A DNA stretch of 64,000 nt. Source: Lunularia cruciata. Lineage: Eukaryota; Streptophyta; Marchantiopsida; Lunulariales; Lunulariaceae. The stretch is taken from NCBI GenBank assembly GCA_948567375.1, contig OX419762.1, positions 38,235,034 through 38,299,033 of the forward strand, given 5' to 3'. Under the pieces are notes generated by a model, which worked only from the letters and a program-made list of their open reading frames with translations, was not told where the DNA came from and ran no database searches. How positions within the stretch are numbered: position 1 is the stretch's first letter; every line of letters starts with the position of its first letter. Positions 53,891-64,000 of the stretch are shown here, piece after piece. Position numbers and translations under genes: made by a program.

Positions 53891-54303
53891 ATATGTATCT
53901 AGTAGAATATTAGTAGATATCTCTCAAATAAAGGGAGCAAGGAATGAGGAAAGTGGGAGTGACTCAAAAAGTGCAATTTAGGGAACTTTGCAATGACAAG
54001 CCAAACACGAGCATAAGTCCCATTGGGATTAGGCTATACACAAGTTTTTCTTCTTTGTCAATGCGATGAATATATGTTGACACAACAAATATATTTCAAG
54101 AAAATGTAATGGGTTATAGCTTTATAGAGAAGGATTAAATCTCTATTTCTGAAAGCAATCGTCTACACTTTGACATTTTGTCTAATAATGGTCTATAGAT
54201 CTTTGAGTGTGTTTCGCTAGGACCAATCTTACGGAGATTGGAATTGCCCAATCTGGAGCTATAGGATTATAATAATATCATCCTCAAAATTTAAGTATTT
54301 GAA

Positions 54304-54961
54304 CTATAGACCGCATGAAACACTAGCCAAACATTCTAGTTGGGGATTTTCACTCTCAATTTTTAAGTATGATATGGTGAGTTGTCTCATACTTTTCTCA
54401 TGTTGGTGCATAAGGTAAGCCATGATGCCTGCTGATTCTTGAACCAAGGAAAATGTATGTCTTTTGAGCTTTTGAATAACCATGACATCAAAGAACAAAA
54501 ATTGACATTGGACAACAAACATCTCGATGAGGATTGCTGACTTCAAGGAGGCTTCCACTTCCCTTGTCTATGCTTGCAATAGAGCTTCCCTTGATCATAT
54601 CAACTTTCTCCATACTCTATTTCCTTGAGCTTCCATAAGCCAAAGTATCTTTATGTGGAAATTTGATCTTTTCCACATCAGATGGATCTATCAAACGTGG
54701 ACTTGAACTTGTTGTGTAGCTCCTACCTCCTCTAGGTGAAGAAGTCTGATTTGGACTTGCTCCTTGCTTGTTCTCAAGCTGGCACCTAAAGCTTTCTTCA
54801 TACTGGAACGCTCCGGGAGAGTATTGGGATTCCAAGTGCTGGGGTTTTTGGCAGATCCTTGGTTTGTGTCTGATGTCATTATTTTGGAAAATCTTAGGCT
54901 TGCATTGCACTTTGTAGAACTTTTGCTGGATCTTCTTGAGGAAGCAGTTCCCTTGCAACAA
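54304..54961 (-). other. anonymous ORF pair
   Basis: Minus-strand open pieces 54961-54617 and 54558-54304 encode a basic, Ser/Gln-rich segment (ASPNQTSSPRGGRSYTTSSS) and KSAILIEMFVVQCQFLFF. No domain recognised. Could be a decayed transposon or host exon. Confidence 0.25.
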
Positions 54962-55205
54962 TCAGCTTTGGGTTGCAACAAGCGGTTATGAGCGCCAATG
55001 AGCTTTGGTTGCCAACAAGCGGCTACTGACGACTACGAGCAACTATGGGCAACTACGGGCAGCAATGAGTAGCAACAAGCAAAATCCCATTTAATTCTAA
55101 ATTAACACATTACTAACACATTACTAACACATTCTCAAGCGGTTACCAAATGGCAACGAGCAACTACCCACCGCAACAAGCGGCTATGAGCAACGACAAG
55201 CAAAA
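54960..55205. repeat. degenerate short-unit minisatellite
   Basis: Repeated CAACAAGCGGCTA, GGGCAACTACGGGCAGCAA and CAACAAGCAAAAT(C) words. TTACTAACACA occurs twice near 55110-55130. Confidence 0.65.
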
Positions 55206-55223
55206 TCTCATTTAATTGAGCGA

Positions 55224-55485
55224 CAACCATATTCACCCTAAACTAGGCACTTTATTAACCCTAATATGTAATTAATATATTACTGTGTGACAACGGAAAA
55301 CTCCATATCCCTTATTTTCTACAGACCACCTCTTATGGAGTTTGCTAATGATAAGGAACTTGGCAAGAACTCCATAGTGGGACTCTTTCTTCCTCTGCCC
55401 CCACCCGTACCGATTTAGTCAATGCTTTGTAATAATCTATATGAAAATATACATAACTTCGTAGAACTATTTTTGGAACCCCTAC
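55224..55485 (-). repeat. dispersed repeat, inverted partner at 28765-29031
   Basis: Reverse-complement match over about 260 bp to 28765-29031. Non-coding. Confidence 0.8.
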
Positions 55486-55870
55486 TGTTTAAGTTTTGCT
55501 TCTTCGACTTCCCACATGTCTTGTCGGATTGGAAAGTAGGCAGACGGGGACAACATTGCAAAGTGATTGACTCTATATTCGCCGACAATTTTAGCAAGGG
55601 TTACCATAGCCTCGAGAAACATATAGACCACCTTGGGTGAAGGAAACATTTCAATTTAGAGTTGGACTATATGAAAATTCTAGCTCATGAAAGGAAGAGA
55701 GTAGGTAGGCAATGATAAGTACTTGATACCATGTCAGCTTGTACGTGTATGATGTATGTCTCTCATATTCTCTAGTTTTCAACAAAGAGAAGAAAGTTGT
55801 GGATGATTCGAGCTATGTATATTAGACTCTTTGAATCAGATTCAAATTAACTTGAGGATATAGAGAAATG

Positions 55871-56018
55871 AGGACAGAAGCTGTTCGATGGACGGGAGAT
55901 CCAGAACTCATTGAGTGCGAATGAGGCGTTGAAAATGTATAGTTAGGACAGAAGCTGTTCGATGGACGGGAGATCCAGAACTCATTGAGTGCGAATGAGG
56001 CGTTGAAAATGTATAGTT
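55871..56018. repeat. 74-bp perfect tandem duplication
   Basis: 55871-55944 and 55945-56018 are identical, starting AGGACAGAAGCTGTTCGATG. Perfect identity points to a recent duplication. Confidence 0.97.
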
Positions 56019-57752
56019 AGGATAGTTCATTTCTTATGCTTGTTAAAAGAAAGGACTTACTTAATTCTTAATGAATCGTTAATGTTATTACTACTTGAAT
56101 GTTATTACATTCAAAGAATAAATATGAAGATAAATTGTATTATGTTAAACTATAATTAAGTGCTAGATTTAAGGAGCAATTTTAAAATAATTAACTAACA
56201 CAAGATACCAAGTATGGCTAGAACATGATACATACAAGGAAACTCATTGCTATACCTTTGAATGTAAAGCTCTAAATTTCTTGATACAGAATATTTATAA
56301 AATATGCGGAATTCGCAACGAGATCTTTAAAGTTTGCTATAGAGTTGTACGTACACCTTACAATTATATACGTCAGATGTAAATCATTCATATTTTATAG
56401 TTTTCAGTAAGAGCGACATAAAAGAAATCTAAAAAAATATATTTACTCTCAAAATGAATAGTAGATAGATCAATTTTAGTTAGAAAGAAAATACTCTCAA
56501 TTCTTTATGCACGCTCAATGTAGGGATTACTTATATTATTACGACTACAAATATGTACTCTGCTAAATTACGGTTAAGTGACTGATGTGAAAGTAAATAT
56601 CGAAGTATATGTGAGAATTTATGCATTATTTTACTTATAGTTTGTGGACAGATGTTGAAATAAATAATACTTGGACCATTATAAAAAGAAAACCATGAAT
56701 GAAGACCTATTGATATTTTGAAAACATCAATATTAAGATATATGTATATTGAATCTATCAACACTTTATGAATGATTTTTTATAGCTACCACTCAAGCAC
56801 TATTGTCATTGAATTTCATGTCTTCAAATTTAACCTTTCACTATAATCAGAAGGGAAAATGTTTAAAAGAGATTGTGCATCACTTGAAAACAAGAAATAT
56901 GCCGTCATTTTGCATCTAATTGCAATGAATTAAGTTTTGAAGATTAATGACAAAGAGTACCTCATGAGAAAGAGCCAAATAGGAAAAAAATAAATGGTGT
57001 AAAGTTCTTTTGGAAAATTTACAAGTTATTTACTCAAATCATGAGTTATATAACAATGGAGTGTTATTAAGGAGATATAAGAGTGATAGGAGTACAACAA
57101 AATACTAAGAGTAGAGTGTTGCAAGAAAGCTTTAGAAGTGCTTAAGGTTACTAAAAAGAGTTTAGAATATTGAGAAAATGAGGAAATTATAAGACTATTG
57201 AGTGTTAGGCTACATGGATAGGAATGAAAGTGCAAAAGCCATATTAAGAAAATTATTAGTACACTAATCTCTTTCAAATCATTCAAAAAACGCTTGGCTA
57301 GTGTATCAAAGTGAGAGAAGTGATAAATTCCCTAAAAATAATTTAATATATATATCCAAAACTGTTAATGATTAATGCAACCAAAAAGACATGAAAAATG
57401 TTCAAGCATTTATGCGGATGCCTCTCCATATAAACACATACAATTAACTTGAGTATTAGAGGGCTTCAAATAGAAAATGCAACTTCCATGGACAAGAAAA
57501 GAAAAATATTATGTAAATTTTTTTGCCAAAATTGGTATCTTATTCTTTAATAATCTCACTAACTTATTGAAAGTATAATCTGAAGTATCATTAATTTTTT
57601 CTTCTTTGTGTTCCTCTCCTAGTTCCAAATTTGATATTTTTTCTCAATCAACCTTAGAGATACAAGCTTCTTTTGAGAAGTTGATGGGTCTTTTCTACTT
57701 CTCCTACCTCCACAATAGGAGAAAAACACCATACTTGGAGCATCTTGTCCCC

Positions 57753-57962
57753 ATTAATCCATGTGCTTTACCTTGGTATTCTTGATATATGGGAATCATT
57801 GGTGATCTTCTTCATTGGACCATGAAAGGTCTTCAACAAGTTTTCAGACACCAATATATTAATCCATGTGCTTAACCTTGGTATTCTTGATATATGAGAA
57901 TCACTTGATGATCTTCTTCATTGGACCATGAAAGGTCTTCAACAAGTTTTCACACACTAATG
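57753..57962. repeat. 105-bp tandem duplication
   Basis: ATTAATCCATGTGCTT...TCTTCAACAAGTTTTCA occurs from 57753 and again from 57858 with a few substitutions. Confidence 0.9.
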
Positions 57963-58739
57963 TGGTTTTAGATCTAGAATAAAGATCTATAACACACTTA
58001 TTGGGCTTCAGAATATAGCTGATTAGCTTATCAATCACTTTCAATGGCTTGAGATATGTGTTTGTTTGCTTATTATAATCAAGGATGATCTTGTAATTGT
58101 AAGGTAGTACCTTGATGATGCTCAACACCTCTTCCTTGATTTTGTGACATAAATTGACAACTCCATGAACATCTCTTCATCTTTTTCAAAAATTTAATGG
58201 CAACAACTCTTACTTGTTTGTTACTTGCAATTCACAAGCATTCTTGAAATTTGACTTGTACTAAATCCCATTAGTCATCTTGTTGAATTTGAAGTCCTTA
58301 AATACACCAAAGACATCATTTTCATGATAGGAGCTATGAAATTTCACACTAGACTAAACTTTGCAATTATTTTCTCTTGAAATGACATTCCAATTTTGAA
58401 GATATCCTTTAGTGATTGCACATCAATTATATGCATGCAATACCTCAAAGTCTACATACAATGTACATTGGAAATTTCACAAGTAAATTTCTCCTTGAGG
58501 ATCCACTCTTAGTTAAGAACATCCACATGATGTAGTTGCTAGTTATTGGGATAATCTTTTAAGAAAAAGCATTACCAATACTTAGTTTCAAGGTATGCAT
58601 CATAGCCCAAAACACCATGCTTGTACACTCAACTTAGAAATTCATCTTTGCATCCTTGATGTATTACAAAGCTCCAATCCAAACAACTATAGAAGAACTA
58701 TTGTTGGATTCAAATACTTTTGCATCACATACAATTCTT

Positions 58740-58812
<73 letters not shown>
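58740..58812. repeat. compound (GA)n-(TA)n microsatellite
   Basis: A GA tract of about 42 bases abuts a TA tract of about 30. ORFs across it on both strands are repeat artefacts. Confidence 0.95.
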
Positions 58813-58819
<7 letters not shown>

Positions 58820-59315
58820 GTCATTTTTTTATAAATTAACATAAACAAAAGCTTCAAATAAACTTCTAGTAAAATCAAAGCAAATAAAAGCTTAGAATAA
58901 GACTTTTTTTAGTAAAATAGATTGAAAGAATTAAGCAAGTCATATTTGACGAGTTATGACTTGGCAAAACACTTCCTACAATCTTCACATAGGACAGATT
59001 AAAGTCAATCAATTTCTAGTCAAACATGAAAACCCAAGCTACTATTAGATTATAACCTATAACTTCAAATATAGTTGCTTGACCCAACCAAATTGGATAA
59101 GTCACGGATCTTCTTGTTGTTTACCGGGCTATTATAGCATCATTGCTAAGCTGAATTCCCTCCACAAATTGGAGGATATTGAGGTTCTTGCTATTACTAA
59201 AACCTTGGAGAGTATATCCAAGGTGAGCTTTATGTCCTTGTAGATATGTAGAATGTCTTTATCCTTGGATTAAACATTTGCTTCTAGCTCAAGCACATGT
59301 TTTTTCCTCAATATA

Positions 59316-59358
<43 letters not shown>

Positions 59359-59968
59359 CTCTTGGTCACAAAAGGCCAATAATTATTCTTAATTGTCATT
59401 TGATGTGATATTGAGAATAGCTTCATTTTGCATATTCTTCATGTGTTCACATGATTATTGGAAAGATACTTGTTCTTTTTGAAATCATTATGAAATTGTT
59501 TATTTCATTATGCAAGGAATTTGTGCCAAACTAGCACATCCATATTATTATCATAGGAAACAAATACTAGCTAATAATACCAATCTTGGTCAAATTAATG
59601 TAGACCCATGCAAAATAAAAGAAAAAGATATGGGTATGTCCTTGGGTGCATTTACAACCATTTCCACTGGGTACTGATATGTTGGTTTGTCCTAACCGCA
59701 TAATTGAAAAGAGATGGAGTTATCCATTCCAACTTATTAGGATAATCATTTTGATAAACATCCAAGGTTAAAGGTGTTTGAATAAGAGTTAGTTTGCTTC
59801 ATCGTATCTATCAAACTTTTCATATATGCATTGCATAGTTAAGAATACTTTTATGGTTCCTAGTGCTCAAGCATTCCAACTTGGAGATAATCTACTACCC
59901 ATTGATGTTGAGGATTTCTTGAAAGATGTATTAATTTCTCCTAATGATCATAAATAAATAAATAAAAT

Positions 59969-59999
<31 letters not shown>

Positions 60000-60081
60000 C
60001 AATATAAAACAAGAGAGACCTCATATCTTTGAGAGCTATATTCTCCTTATCCTTAGTTGAAACTTGTTCTTACTTTATTTA

Positions 60082-60908
60082 TGTCACGCCATTTGTAGTG
60101 CCGCATCTAGATGCTCGGACACTAGAGTTCCAGTGATAGTAGTTAGAGTTATTCAACAATTTCTCAAAGACTACTTTCTGAAGGTCAGATTTTGTGTTCA
60201 AGGTACTGACTTCACAGTGGGGCCCACCATCACTTTGCACCGTTCACACCGTTGAGTGTGCAGTCAGCAGGACCAGTTAGGGTTTCAGAGCTAGCTCGAG
60301 TCCAGGGGGTATAGTTTCGAAGTGAGCTTTAGAGAGCTCACTTCTCTGATGTTGAGCCTTCTCTGATGTTGAGCCTTCGAGTTCCTGGCTATGGTGGACA
60401 GAGGCCGGCAAGCGTCACCTGGATTCTCTATGCTTGAGTGGGTGTGGCTTGACTGTAATTAGTTTCCAATTTCCAGTTGTTGGCAGTTTATAGAGTGACA
60501 TATCAAGTACTGATCTGAGTTGAGTTGAGTTGAGATGAGTTGAGAGTAGTAAGCAATCTGATTACATCAGAGAAGTGAAGTCAGAGGTTGTGGGCTATGA
60601 GAGGCTATGAAGGCCTAGAAGGGCCAGCAAGCCAGCTTGCTGGCGTGAGGCTAGCTAGTTTAGAGTAGATCTTGGTCATTGGTTGGCAAAATTTGCCTTT
60701 CCTGCTAGATTGTACGCAATAGGGTTTGACTCCTAGATCTCTTGTTCCTAGACTGGTGCACTAGCCAACTGGTCCACCCTCACTTGTTGTCCTAGTGACT
60801 GTGCCACTGTTATCTATACACATGTAGCTTTGGCTAGGAGAGGCAGTTTGATCTTGTTCTTGGTGATCTTGGTAGCTAAGGACTTAGATACGAACTTCTC
60901 TTATGTCA
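60082..60908 (+). repeat. possible 5' LTR of the 60-64 kb element
   Basis: Starts TGTCACGCC and could end TTATGTCA, followed by a TGGTGGCAGAGT word that could be a primer-binding site. It holds a 10-bp perfect hairpin (GAAGTGAGCT at 60318-60327 with AGCTCACTTC), a duplicated TTCTCTGATGTTGAGCC and a (TTGAG)n tract near 60516-60545. The second LTR is outside the window, so this is a guess. Confidence 0.3.
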
Positions 60909-61458
60909 AATACCAAATGGTGGCAGAGTCAATCCCGTGTTGTGTTATGAGATGGAGGGTTTTTGTTTATATTTCTTGTGATTGGACCCCCTCCATTCTC
61001 TACTTCCTGTTTGTGCACCATGTTTGTGTGAGGTGCCCTGACTTTTGAGCATTGGTGCTCTGTATGCTCTTGGTGGTGAGGCTGGAGTGATGACCAGTCA
61101 GACAACCTTTGTTTCTCTCCGGTGAGGCAAGAAGTGATGACCTGCAGATCATGAGAGTGTGTGTTATGATGGCAAGTTACAAGTTGCCCTTTCCCCTAGT
61201 GTAGTTATCTCGGTTAGAGTTACATTAGTGGGTGATGCTTAGTTGGTATTGGCACTTGGTGGTGTTGGCACGTGGTGGTGTTGGCACTTGGTAGGGTACT
61301 TTGGTTACGACTTGCGGTTGCAGTTGGTGGTTCTGGTTTGCTATTGCGGTTACTTTGTCATGACGGAGTTCTTTGGGGATTCCAAAGGAGATAGCACTGC
61401 AATACGCAGTGGATTTACTTGGAGTGGTGCTCGGTATTAGCTTGTATCTCAGGTCCTA

Positions 61459-62335
61459 GTGAGGGAGGAGATTGACTCTGAGTTGGAGTTTGATACAAGA
61501 GCTGATTCAATTGAGAGTGCACTTGGTGTGTCCGCACCGTTGTTGTGGGACATGGACAAGATTTATGGAGCCTCAAAAGGCCCTAGGCATTACTCTGGTA
61601 CAGTTGGTACCATTGAGTTGGATGACTTCATCCAGGAGTTCAATAGTTGGTGTGATCTGCAGCAGATGCGGAACACGACTTTGTTCACACCCTTCATGGC
61701 ATGGAAGGGGTTGTTTCAGCACTTGGAGGGTCCGCCGATGGATGACTACCATGAGTTCAAGAGAGCTCATTTGGAGGAGATTGAGTTATGGAGACAATAT
61801 TGGTCTCCACATAATGTCTCCATCATTTCAAGCTCGGTGGCCAGGAGTAGATCGGCTGTACCTACGAGTTCTAGCTCAAGTAGTGTGGGTGGAGCTAGTG
61901 GAGGTGCACTAGCTGGAGATAGTGCTACTACGAGTGGAGGTACCGCTGCAAGAGGTGATGTGGTACCGGGGTTTAACCCCATGGTGGAGTTCTTCCTATG
62001 TTTGAGGTAGAACTACCAGGGAGTGCGGACTAACAAGCTGAGGAGCTTGTAGGAGTTCCAACGGAAGGTTGGAGAGAGCCTATGCAAGGCATACACTCGC
62101 ATGAGGCAGCTGATCAGTTTCACTCAGGGAGTTACTAAGGTCCAAGCAGTCCAGTTTTGGTATGGGATACTGGACTAGGAGTTGCAACGTAGAGTTTGTG
62201 ATGCTACGTTGTTACAGGCTACTTCACTTACTTTGGTAGTGGTCTTTGGTTTGGCTGAGCATATTGAGCTCAACATGGTGGAGGAGAGAGTGGTGACATC
62301 TGGATTTGGTAGGAGACCTCATCCACGGTTGTGAT
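61459..62335 (+). pseudogene. gag of the 60-64 kb retroelement
   Basis: 183 codons open (61459-62010), with FIQEFNSWCDLQQMRNTTLF, TPFMAWKGLFQHLEGPPMDD and ELWRQYWSP, followed by a Ser/Gly-rich linker. After TAG at 62008-62010 the same frame goes on with FQRKVGESLCKAYTRMRQLI and VCDATLLQATSLTLVVVFGL, interrupted by two further TAG codons. This has the layout of a two-part retrotransposon gag domain. It would form particles. Confidence 0.65.
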
Positions 62336-62486
62336 TTCTTCTAGAGTCCAGCAGAGTGCACCACACCCAATTGGTTTTGGAGGACATAGTGGACAACCCA
62401 GATCCTATGGAGCGAGTGGAGGGCCTAGTGGAGTTAGACCCTTAACCTCATTTTCAGGTCAACAGTAGCCAGTGAGTGGTGGTGTT

Positions 62487-63524
62487 GCTTGTTGGACTTG
62501 TGGTGGACCTCACCATCGGAGAGAGTGTACTTAGGGCAATGGACCTGATACCTCAGGTGCATCACAGCCAACATAGAGGCAGTGTGAGCATTGTCACAGA
62601 TTTGGTCACACTAGTGACCGGTGTTTTGACCTACACCCGGAGTTACGGAGTGGTCGGGCTGCTATGGTAGGTAGTAGAGGAGCTCTAGTTCATGGAGGAC
62701 GAGGTGGTAGAGGTGGTGGTAGAGGATCTACACCTAGTAGGGGTGTAGTACTTGCCTTTACTTTTGACACAGCTATGGCTACTCGGATTGAGCAATTGGA
62801 GCAGAGATTGGCTAGTATGGCTATTGCTCAGAGGAGATCAGATTCGGGTGCTGAGGCTTCCACCTCATATGTTGGTGATAAAGATGCTTTGGACTTCATG
62901 TGTGGAGCAGCACAGGTGGATGCATCTGTAGCAATGACTAGGAGTGCAGTACATGCTCTAGAGCCTAGGGGAGCATCAATGGAGTTGGACCCAGAGAGAG
63001 GAGAGGTTGGGAGACAGGTCAGACTTCCCCAATCTTTCATACTATCTAAGGCATTACAGACGACATCCATGGTTCCTAGACGTCCCAGTGTAGGTGTGGT
63101 AGGTGGTGATGGAGTACATGATGGACTATCTACTAGTCAACCACTTGCTACTACACAAAATGAGTCTAGCATGATGTTAGGGGCGGCTCAGCTGATTATG
63201 CGGCATCCTTTGTTTTTGGCTAGTGATATGTTTACATTGGGAGTTGACCCAACCTCAGTATTCCGGTTGGCTGCCACATTGTGTGAGCGTAGGGATGGTG
63301 CAATTCCTACTACTAGAGTAGAGGTGGTTGGTAGTGGAGTTGACTTGGTTGAGGAGCATGGGATCCATTCAGCGACCAATGGTTTATGGCAGGCAGCAAC
63401 GGCTAGACTGGAGGAGTTGTCAGCTAGATCGGCCTTTGAGAGAGCACGGTTCACACCTAGTGTTGTCCTATTGGATAACCAGAGGGGGATTTTTTATTTG
63501 GTGGGACCTTCAAGGAAGGTCTAA
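62487..63524 (+). pseudogene. zinc knuckles and linker of the 60-64 kb retroelement
   Basis: In a frame shifted from gag, two zinc knuckles are visible: CWTCGGPHHRREC (CX2CX3HX4C) near 62490 and CEHCHRFGHTSDRC (CX2CX4HX4C) near 62590, separated by two stops. From 62664 the frame is open for 286 codons: a Gly/Arg-rich GGRGGRGGGRGSTPSRG patch, a coiled-coil-like RIEQLEQRLASMAIAQRR, and a long linker ending at TAA 63522-63524. The nucleic-acid-binding role is inferred from the knuckles and the RGG-like patch. Confidence 0.65.
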
Positions 63525-64000
63525 ACACCACAGAGAGTCTTGTTAGACTCTGGTGCGCAACCCCTTATGTTGGGGAAGGCTGTAGTTGTCGGTCTGGTGT
63601 TACGGAAGACCGATGTGGAGAGGTGTCCATTTCAGATCCAGACATCTCTAGGTGGTGGTTCGACACAATACATCACACGTGGAGAGCTTGTTGTCTAGGT
63701 TCAGCCTGGTCATCCGACTGATAGCTCGGTGGTGAGAGCTCAAGCTATTGCAACAATAGCCAAATCATATGATGTGCTAGTTGGGGGAGCAGTGTTATAC
63801 CCCATGGGTTTCAGCATTGACTATTGGGAGGAGACAACCTCTTATAGACTTGGTTGGCAGTCTGGTGAAGGACGGGTATGTTGCCTCCAGTACGCTTAAG
63901 TAGTGGCAGTCTTGGCTCACTACAGTGCGGGACCATAGCATCATCAGTTTTAGCTTTCAGTGGTGCAGTTACTTGGCCTAGTGACTTGTTGGAGGGGAAC
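63525..64000 (+). pseudogene. retropepsin-like protease of the 60-64 kb element, partial
   Basis: Same frame after the stop: RVLLDSGAQPLMLGKAVVVG (DSGA active site near 63547), then CPFQIQTSLGGGSTQYITRG, a stop, IATIAKSYDVLVGGAVLYPM and GFSIDYWEETTSYRLGWQSG. The motif YDVLVG...LYPMGF matches a protease type I associate with retroelements of seedless plants and algae. A further frame at the edge reads AFSGAVTWPSDLLEGN. The rest lies outside the window. Confidence 0.6.

Larger units (their letters stand above)
56019..60081. other. AT-rich repeat-bearing region, no recognised gene
   Basis: No domain-bearing ORF. Contains a 105-bp tandem duplication (57753-57962), (GA)n/(TA)n tracts at 58740-58812 and (TA)n at 59322-59356 and about 59968-60000. 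The minus-strand ORF at 57901-58128 overlaps the duplication and has no known motif. Confidence 0.5.

Noticed and set aside
54304-54961. Possible gag gene
   Set aside because: No Trp-rich gag core or zinc knuckle; listed only as an anonymous ORF pair.
58595-58878. ORFs on both strands across GA/TA repeats
   Set aside because: Arg-Glu, Ser-Leu and Ile-Tyr runs come from the microsatellite.

Overview
This window reads as nuclear DNA of a land plant dominated by decayed and nested transposable elements. Reasons: LTR retrotransposons of plant type (Ty1/copia, Ty3/gypsy chromoviruses) with primer-binding sites of the initiator-Met tRNA type (TGGTATCAGAGC), a PIF/Harbinger transposase relic, long (TA)n and (GA)n tracts, and one intact host gene for a plant-type mitochondrial phosphate carrier. 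I cannot name the species. The gag-protease element at the right edge and the intronless carrier gene lean me towards a bryophyte, lycophyte or fern, at low confidence.

Layout. 1-9290 is gene-poor, with two MITE-like elements (1248-1611, 3741-4060), hairpins and short tandem repeats. 9293-27850 is a three-level nest: a decayed plus-strand Ty1/copia element (copia-1) is split by an older minus-strand chromovirus (element B, 14034-26958), which is split inside its integrase by a young plus-strand chromovirus (chromovirus-1, 15405-21046; TSD GAAGG; LTRs differing at one of 423 positions). 28-34 kb holds a non-LTR retroelement fragment, a solo LTR of element B, a PIF/Harbinger transposase relic and degenerate repeats. 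34179-39189 is a second, older copy of the chromovirus-1 family (chromovirus-2, TSD GATGT). 40173-44818 is a second copia element whose gag-to-RT half is inverted; the inversion joint is a 36-bp perfect palindrome, and a solo LTR of the chromovirus-1 family sits in the other half. 44.8-47.3 kb has unrecognised decayed ORFs. 49501-50712 (minus) is the phosphate carrier gene, the only convincing host gene, flanked by two head-to-head copies of another repeat (about 47320-47830 and 53155-53660). 51.3-52.7 kb is a minus-strand non-LTR retroelement relic. 53-60 kb is repeats and AT-rich sequence. 60-64 kb is the 5' part of a gag-protease retroelement that runs off the window.

Most notable system: the chromovirus-1/-2 family. 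Its LTR carries a dense array of heat-shock elements (eight GAAGCTTC modules in chromovirus-1, including four contiguous units) just upstream of a TATA box, like a heat-activated promoter. Its gag-pol junction carries a candidate -1 ribosomal frameshift signal: slippery GGGAAAC/T, an 8-nt spacer and an 8-bp stem whose one variable pair covaries between the two copies. Chromovirus-1 is almost new by LTR identity yet holds several nonsense changes and a frameshift, so it was probably mobilised in trans by an intact relative.
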